Shown: piece after piece, positions 59,581 to 64,000 of the stretch
Layout of the letters: each line of letters opens with the position of its first letter
Position numbering within the stretch: the stretch's first letter is position 1
Origin: Sphingobacterium alkalisoli
GTDB taxonomy: Bacteria > Bacteroidota > Bacteroidia > Sphingobacteriales > Sphingobacteriaceae
Direction: 5' to 3'
Length of the DNA stretch: 64,000 nt
Assembly: GCF_005049105.1 (NCBI RefSeq)
Contig: NZ_SUKA01000007.1
Span: forward strand, 124,001-188,000
Position numbers and translations under genes: made by a program
Notes under the pieces: generated by a model
What the model was told of the DNA's origin: nothing
What the model saw: only the letters and a program-made list of their open reading frames with translations
The model's database searches: none

Positions 59581-62445
59581 CTATTTCTTTAAAAATTCAT
59601 TAAAATCAATTTCATTCTGCACAGGTTCCGGCATACCGTCATTCGAAGGCTCATTTTCATTCTCATATTCCAATCCCATTTCCGAAAACTTAGCACGGAT
59701 ATCCTTCTCTTCCACACCGCGAATCAGATCAATACCCAGCGGAGCATATTTAAACTGCATCGCATGCGAATACTTTTGCCCGATTTTCATTTTCTTGCGT
59801 GCTATGAAAGCTCTAGCATCAGATTTCAGGTAATTTTCTAAGGTCGATTTATCCAAAATATTGATCTCACGACGTTCATTCATAGCCTTCACATAGTGGT
59901 GGTATACATCCTGGACAAATAGATATACATATCCATTACGGAGCACATAATGTTCATCCTCTTTAAGGATGTATGCCCCCACCAGTTGCTCCACCACCTG
60001 CCAAAACTTCGAAGTATCATCCGAACCAGCGAGAATAAAATATTGCTGTTTTATGGTGTTAATACACTGATCTTTAAATTCTGCCAAGGAAAATGGAAGG
60101 CCTATTGTTTCCGTCATTAACTTACCCGTGGCCAGCATCATGGCGTACGAAGACAAAAGCCTCTCATCCACGTCATTATTGTTCACTTCTACAGATAGCG
60201 AGCGCAAAGCAGATTCATATTCATCCTGAAAACGTGCCTCAAATAAATTTCTATATTGCATCATCATCACCGTTAAGTGAGATAGGCCATCATTTTCCAT
60301 ACGGCGCAGCTTTCTAAACTCTACACGGGCATTTTCCGTACGCACAGTTTCTTCAAACGTCATCATTATCGTACGCGTAAATAATGCAGGTTCGCCCGTT
60401 GGCAATTCCTGACCCGAAAACCAAACCAATGAAAGTACCGGTACATTTTCAGTAGCAAAGCCATTATCCATCTTACCACGCGTAGGGCCGTTACGATCGT
60501 AAAGGTTTTTGATCGATTCAATAATTTTGAACGGAAGTCCATTTTTAAATTCATCCAGCCACACCATACCATTACATATCTGCGCCATTTTACGCATTAG
60601 TCCAACTGGCGTTGTACTACCACCTAGCATTATCGGTTTTTGCTTTTCACCCCACATCATCAAAATAGATTGTATCATAGTACCCTTACCCGACCCACGC
60701 TTACCATACGAATAAGGCAACGGCATACGGTCTCCCATCGACTGATACAATATATCCGAGAACAAAGCACACGCCCATATCACGATCCCCATGCGTCCAT
60801 TCTCCCCGAAAACCTTAAGAATCTGATTAGACCAATCCGCATAAGATGTGGAGCCATTTATATAAATGAACTTCTTTTCGTTCACATACATGTTATCCTT
60901 ATCCACGAACACCTTCGAAAGTGCTGGGATAAAATAATTTATTGGTTTACCATTACGCGTAGATTCTACGATACCATGCTCATCAATTGGTAAAAAAATA
61001 TTATCAGTGGTGTCAAATACACCGTTTGCAAAAGCATAGAACTTGCTTCGTTTGTTCCACCCCAATGTTTCCACCATTGTCGTATGGCGTTCATTACGTT
61101 GCAACATATCCTGCAAGCGAACCAAATCATGATCCTGACCCTTCCAAAGGAAATTACCTTTTCTTGCTATCACCTTCTTAAAAGAACCTGCACCAACGAA
61201 ATCATCCGTATTAATGCGGAGCGTTTCCTCCAACCCATGAATATTTTTAATAACCATCAGTCGATAAGCAACATCATCCCCCGTGTTGATATGGTAAAGG
61301 ATACGTAAACTGAAATTCGATATCTCACGCGGAATACCCTTCATGTCTAATGCCCAGTACGTATTCGTGCTTTTTTTAAGGTATATACCGTATTTTACAA
61401 AATCATCTGTATTGCTTTGGTCGCCGATGATTTGTAGCGCCTCCGCTTTCTTTTGAACCTCCTGTAACGTCCGTGGCAGCGCAATACTCAACCCCGCATC
61501 CTTAGCCAGCGCAAAGAATTTAGCAGGCGATTTAAACCGACCTTTACCCAGCGCATCGTTAAACTTCGCATCATCATCCTCATCGTGGTCATTAAACTGC
61601 ACCGTACGCTTATAGAAATCGCGCGCCGCCTCGCCCAAAGTAGCCAATGCAAAGCCAACATTCATCCGGTTATCGTAGTCATCATCCGTAATGTCCACCT
61701 GATCACGCTCAATTTGCTGCACCACATGTTCCACCCGCGCTAGGTCGCTGGCCACTTTCCTTTGCCTAGCATACTCATCCACCACCTTACTGGTAGCAGC
61801 TTTCGCATCCGCTGGTTTATCCTTCACGAGATCCTTTGCTCCAATATCACCCGTACCCGGATCGTCCGTCGGCGGATTCACCTCGATCACCGTCGCCTTA
61901 TCATTATAAAAAGCCGTCGGATCCCACGACACAAAACACACACGCGGTACATCTTTTCCCGATTCATCGATCTTGATATCAAAATTATCATCAAAGAACT
62001 GCGCCAGCTGTCGAAAAGCCTGCAACTGATAAGCCGCTACCGTCGGGAAAGCCTTTTCCCCCGATATCCGCACGACTACCTTAAGGCCATTTCCCGAAGG
62101 CGATACGAACACAGCAGCCACAAAATCCAGCGACGAAAAATCCGTTTTCAACCGGGCCACATCATCCGCCGACAAATCGTCAAAATCCAACACAATCAAC
62201 CCCGAATGCTTTTTCAACCCATCCGCTATACGTTTCGTAAACACCCCCGAAAACGTAAAGAAATCAAGCACATTTTTAAGCGTCTTACGGATATCCTTAT
62301 TATCCGTCGTGCGGAGCTTTTCGATATGATCCTTATACTTATCCGATCGGATCAGATCCACCGCCTGCCCCAGCGTCAATGCCGTCGCCTCCGGCTTCAC
62401 ATTCCTTATCGGACCCTTGTAAAAACTAAATTTATAAGTACTCAT
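59581..62445 (-). CDS. Replicative primase-helicase (BT4734-like N-terminus, D5-like helicase C-terminus)
   Basis: A 954-aa protein. Residues about 20-190 match the BT4734/VirE N-terminal type of primase-related domain (LIVLDFDDLSADDVARLK, VFVSPSGNGLKVVVRI). About 240-330 resembles PriCT-2 (RMNVGFALATLGEAARDFYKRTV). The C-terminal half is a superfamily 3 helicase with Walker A GKRGSGKGT and a downstream Walker B-like MVWLDEFKNGLP. It should prime and unwind phage DNA. Directly preceded by a small membrane-protein ORF and an SSB-like gene. Confidence 0.88.
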   Translation of the reverse strand: MSTYKFSFYKGPIRNVKPEATALTLGQAVDLIRSDKYKDHIEKLRTTDNKDIRKTLKNVLDFFTFSGVFTKRIADGLKKHSGLIVLDFDDLSADDVARLKTDFSSLDFVAAVFVSPSGNGLKVVVRISGEKAFPTVAAYQLQAFRQLAQFFDDNFDIKIDESGKDVPRVCFVSWDPTAFYNDKATVIEVNPPTDDPGTGDIGAKDLVKDKPADAKAATSKVVDEYARQRKVASDLARVEHVVQQIERDQVDITDDDYDNRMNVGFALATLGEAARDFYKRTVQFNDHDEDDDAKFNDALGKGRFKSPAKFFALAKDAGLSIALPRTLQEVQKKAEALQIIGDQSNTDDFVKYGIYLKKSTNTYWALDMKGIPREISNFSLRILYHINTGDDVAYRLMVIKNIHGLEETLRINTDDFVGAGSFKKVIARKGNFLWKGQDHDLVRLQDMLQRNERHTTMVETLGWNKRSKFYAFANGVFDTTDNIFLPIDEHGIVESTRNGKPINYFIPALSKVFVDKDNMYVNEKKFIYINGSTSYADWSNQILKVFGENGRMGIVIWACALFSDILYQSMGDRMPLPYSYGKRGSGKGTMIQSILMMWGEKQKPIMLGGSTTPVGLMRKMAQICNGMVWLDEFKNGLPFKIIESIKNLYDRNGPTRGKMDNGFATENVPVLSLVWFSGQELPTGEPALFTRTIMMTFEETVRTENARVEFRKLRRMENDGLSHLTVMMMQYRNLFEARFQDEYESALRSLSVEVNNNDVDERLLSSYAMMLATGKLMTETIGLPFSLAEFKDQCINTIKQQYFILAGSDDTSKFWQVVEQLVGAYILKEDEHYVLRNGYVYLFVQDVYHHYVKAMNERREINILDKSTLENYLKSDARAFIARKKMKIGQKYSHAMQFKYAPLGIDLIRGVEEKDIRAKFSEMGLEYENENEPSNDGMPEPVQNEIDFNEFLKK

Positions 62446-62547
62446 CTAATTGGTTTTACGGTTTTCTTTACTGAAATAATGTGCAGCACCGGCCATCACC
62501 AGTGCCAGCACAAATTTGATTACACTAGAAAGGAAGATCCCCATCAT
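62446..62547 (-). CDS. Small single-pass membrane protein, 33 aa
   Basis: A 33-codon ORF overlaps the end of the SSB-like gene in another frame and stops directly before the primase-helicase ATG (TAG then ATG). The product (MMGIFLSSVIKFVLALVMAG, then a charged tail ending ENRKTN) has one transmembrane segment. Spacing to the next gene supports it. Function unknown. Confidence 0.5.
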   Translation of the reverse strand: MMGIFLSSVIKFVLALVMAGAAHYFSKENRKTN

Positions 62548-62908
62548 CACCCGTCGCAGATTCTTTAAACGCCGTACCGGCACTCTCTAATAATTTGATG
62601 GTCTTTAGCGAAGCGCCTATCAAAAATGCCCTGCCACTGCCATCCTTTTTATCGTACGCTTTACCTTTGAGATAAACTTCCACTTCCGCCTTCTTATCAA
62701 TACAGTTATTATTAAGGCTATGCTTTTCGATATTATCGTTAAAAATATCTACGCCCCATTCCTCATCTGCACCTTTCTTTTCCCCACTCCATTGATCCAC
62801 GTATCCAGGAATGAATAATACAATAGTTTGTTTCCGACCAGTACCGTCGTTATAGGTTTCCACCGGTAGTACATCTTTCACGATGCCTTTTAAAGTTGTT
62901 GTTGCCAT
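62525..62908 (-). CDS. SSB-like OB-fold protein (DUF3127-like)
   Basis: A 127-aa protein with OB-fold-like strands (VLPVETYNDGTGRKQTIVLFIPG; KAEVEVYLKGKAYDKKDGSGRAF) and an acidic C-terminal tip DDGDLPF, which matches the single-stranded DNA-binding protein tail that recruits partners. It precedes the primase-helicase gene. Phages of this group often use DUF3127-type SSBs; exact family is tentative. Confidence 0.75.
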   Translation of the reverse strand: MATTTLKGIVKDVLPVETYNDGTGRKQTIVLFIPGYVDQWSGEKKGADEEWGVDIFNDNIEKHSLNNNCIDKKAEVEVYLKGKAYDKKDGSGRAFLIGASLKTIKLLESAGTAFKESATGDDGDLPF

Positions 62909-63072
62909 TGTCTTAATTTGTTTTTAGATAATTGTCGAAGCGCCTTTTTGCCCGCTCGATTAGCATTTTTAGTTACCAGCTTATCAAATGCTGATATAGA
63001 TTTTGATGTACCCGGTATGCCGTCTTTAGCTAACACTTTCAGCTTTACCGGATACTTAGAGTATTTTCCCAT
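62890..63072 (-). CDS. Small basic phage protein, 60 aa (paralog of 53429-53617)
   Basis: A Lys-rich protein matching the 62-aa protein near the late-region boundary through IPGTSKSISAFDKLVTKNANR and GKKALRQ. Overlaps its neighbours by 17-19 bp. Possibly nucleic-acid-binding. Function unknown. Confidence 0.65.
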   Translation of the reverse strand: MGKYSKYPVKLKVLAKDGIPGTSKSISAFDKLVTKNANRAGKKALRQLSKNKLRQWQQQL

Positions 63073-63379
63073 CGCTTTTAAGATAATTTTGAAATTCTTT
63101 GAATAATTCTGAAAGAGCCTTTTTGCGTGTGTTGACGATCTTTTTACCAGTCTCGTTGAAGTGGTTTATTTCCAGCTTATTGATAAAATACTCTTCGTTA
63201 ATGCTGATTAAGAAATCTTTCATAGGTATACCTGGGTTAGGCCATCTATGCCCGTAGAACCCCCAATCCGAATCCACGAATAAAATACCGTCGTTCGTAA
63301 AGGAAAAAGTAGCGTATGATAATTTCGGGTGTAAAACGGTAATCACCGTTGCAACATCCTCTTTAATTTTTATCTTCAT
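63056..63379 (-). CDS. Phage protein of unknown function, about 107 aa
   Basis: Start at ATG 63377-63379 (MKIKIKEDVATVITVLHPK). The product is alpha/beta with DWGFYGHRWPNPGIPMKDFL and a basic coiled tail. No motif known. Typical small early phage gene. Confidence 0.6.
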   Translation of the reverse strand: MKIKIKEDVATVITVLHPKLSYATFSFTNDGILFVDSDWGFYGHRWPNPGIPMKDFLISINEEYFINKLEINHFNETGKKIVNTRKKALSELFKEFQNYLKSDGKIL

Positions 63380-63474
63380 TTGTTTGTTGGTTTTTAAAGT
63401 TTTATAAACCACGCCTGGCTATTGGCGTAGCGAACCGGGATAAAGAACGATTTTAGCCTACCCTGAGCATGGTT

Positions 63475-63918
63475 TCAATTTTTAGGATTGTGCGCGTTAT
63501 AGATGTCGATATACTCCTGGCACCAAAGAAACATCGGAGCGATAACCGCTTTGGTAAAAGCGTGGCATCTGCTTTCCTTAGAAGGAAGCAACAGCACCCA
63601 TTCCTTATGCAATTCCAGTACCTTAGCACATAGCACATGCAAGCGGCTATCCTGCGCATTGATCAGCATTAACAGAAGCCGATCAACAGTATGAGCCAAT
63701 TGCGGCGTAAGCCCTTTCACAGCTATAAAAGCACGGTTACGTTGCATCACCCAGGAGCGAAGCGTTTTATACATAAAATCCCGCGTTTCACTTTCCCATT
63801 TGCGCTGCAAATGCGCCTCGCTATATCCCACCACGATTTCCTTAGCAGGTTTTCTAACTTCTTTCGGGTACTGGATCAAAGCCTTGTTCGATCCCGGTAT
63901 TACATTCATTTGTAGCAT
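63475..63918 (-). CDS. Phage protein of unknown function, 147 aa
   Basis: A basic, helix-rich protein (KWESETRDFMYKTLRSWVMQRNRAFIAVKGL; AHTVDRLLLMLINAQDSRLH) with no recognised domain. First complete early gene at the right edge. Size and position suit an early phage protein; function unknown. Confidence 0.65.
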   Translation of the reverse strand: MLQMNVIPGSNKALIQYPKEVRKPAKEIVVGYSEAHLQRKWESETRDFMYKTLRSWVMQRNRAFIAVKGLTPQLAHTVDRLLLMLINAQDSRLHVLCAKVLELHKEWVLLLPSKESRCHAFTKAVIAPMFLWCQEYIDIYNAHNPKN

Positions 63919-63932
63919 AGTTTATTTATTAA

Positions 63933-64000
63933 TTAGTTTTCATAAATGTGAGCCAATGAGTTTTTGATGCCTTTCCCGATTTGTGACCAAAAAGAGGTTC
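63933..64000 (-). CDS. C-terminal end of a phage gene cut by the right edge
   Basis: One frame reads through 22 codons to a stop at 63933-63935 with a natural-looking tail (SQIGKGIKNSLAHIYEN). A second frame stops a few bases later, so the true frame is uncertain. Confidence 0.4.
   Translation of the reverse strand, partial: TSFWSQIGKGIKNSLAHIYEN

Larger units (their letters stand above)
25169..64000. mobile_element. Tailed temperate prophage, left end at tRNA-Leu, right end outside window
   Basis: Everything from the tRNA to the window's end is phage-like. An integrase on the plus strand meets a single long minus-strand block with tail fibre, baseplate, tape measure, lysis, portal, terminase, capsid, prohead protease, and then replication and DNA-modification genes. 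HK97-type head genes with a 1200-aa tape measure and no sheath gene indicate a long non-contractile tail. Genes are packed and intact, so the phage may be functional. No repressor gene is visible; it and attR are expected to the right of the window. Confidence 0.92.

Noticed and set aside
61762..62568. 268-aa open frame on the plus strand
   Set aside because: It is antisense to the primase-helicase and the SSB-like gene; Arg/His/Ile-rich composition is typical of a shadow of a strongly coding strand.

Overview
The window comes from a Bacteroidota chromosome, most likely a member of the Sphingobacteriaceae; genus is not certain. The evidence is the gene content (DUF4442, SatD/DUF3307, NfeD, a SCO/cytochrome c lipoprotein group) and the promoters, which have the Bacteroidota form TTG-N19/20-TAnnTTTG with almost no Shine-Dalgarno sequences. 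Examples are the tRNA-Leu promoter (25035-25064) and the lrp-like promoter (4051-4081). Many start codons lie only 4-8 nt after the TTTG box, which suggests leaderless or near-leaderless mRNAs.

Positions 1-25168 are chromosomal core and accessory genes: lipoproteins, a large FAD/Fe-S 2-hydroxyacid dehydrogenase, an Lrp regulator with an EamA exporter, SatD/DUF3307, PPK2, pyrD, an ABC-F ATPase, an NfeD protease, a LysM/RlpA-like protein, a uridine kinase, a SCO plus cytochrome c group, and a TetR-controlled RND efflux operon (tolC-acrA-acrB type). A 55-aa Cys-rich gene and a probable ~70-nt small RNA (18321-18389, minus strand) lie between them.

From the 3' end of tRNA-Leu(CAA) (25087-25168) to the right edge is one temperate phage of tailed, siphovirus-like type. 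A tyrosine integrase is next to the tRNA, and almost everything else is on the minus strand, so it is transcribed right to left. The early region (about 53.2-64 kb) holds replication genes (SSB-like protein, primase-helicase), a P-loop ATPase, an exonuclease, an ASCH protein, a C5-cytosine methyltransferase with a long same-strand overlapping ORF, and a PAPS-reductase-like PP-loop enzyme. The late region (26.5-53 kb) holds, in transcription order, prohead protease, capsid, terminase, portal, lysis cassette (amidase, membrane/coiled-coil protein, unimolecular spanin), tape measure, tail/baseplate proteins and a tail fibre. The right end (attR) is outside the window.

The main discovery candidate is the phage's regulatory architecture. 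All eight late transcription units begin with the same element, TGTCCTTT followed by 19-20 nt and then NAnnTTTG (seven with A at position 2, all with TTTG). In seven of eight the ATG follows after only 3-7 nt. The TGTCC core also occurs as TGTCCA direct repeats of 9-11 bp period in two pairs of inverted arrays (53044-53187 and 54254-54395), the second flanking a 90-bp core with only 17 G/C. This suggests one phage DNA-binding protein acting both at a replication or control site and as activator of multiple leaderless late promoters.
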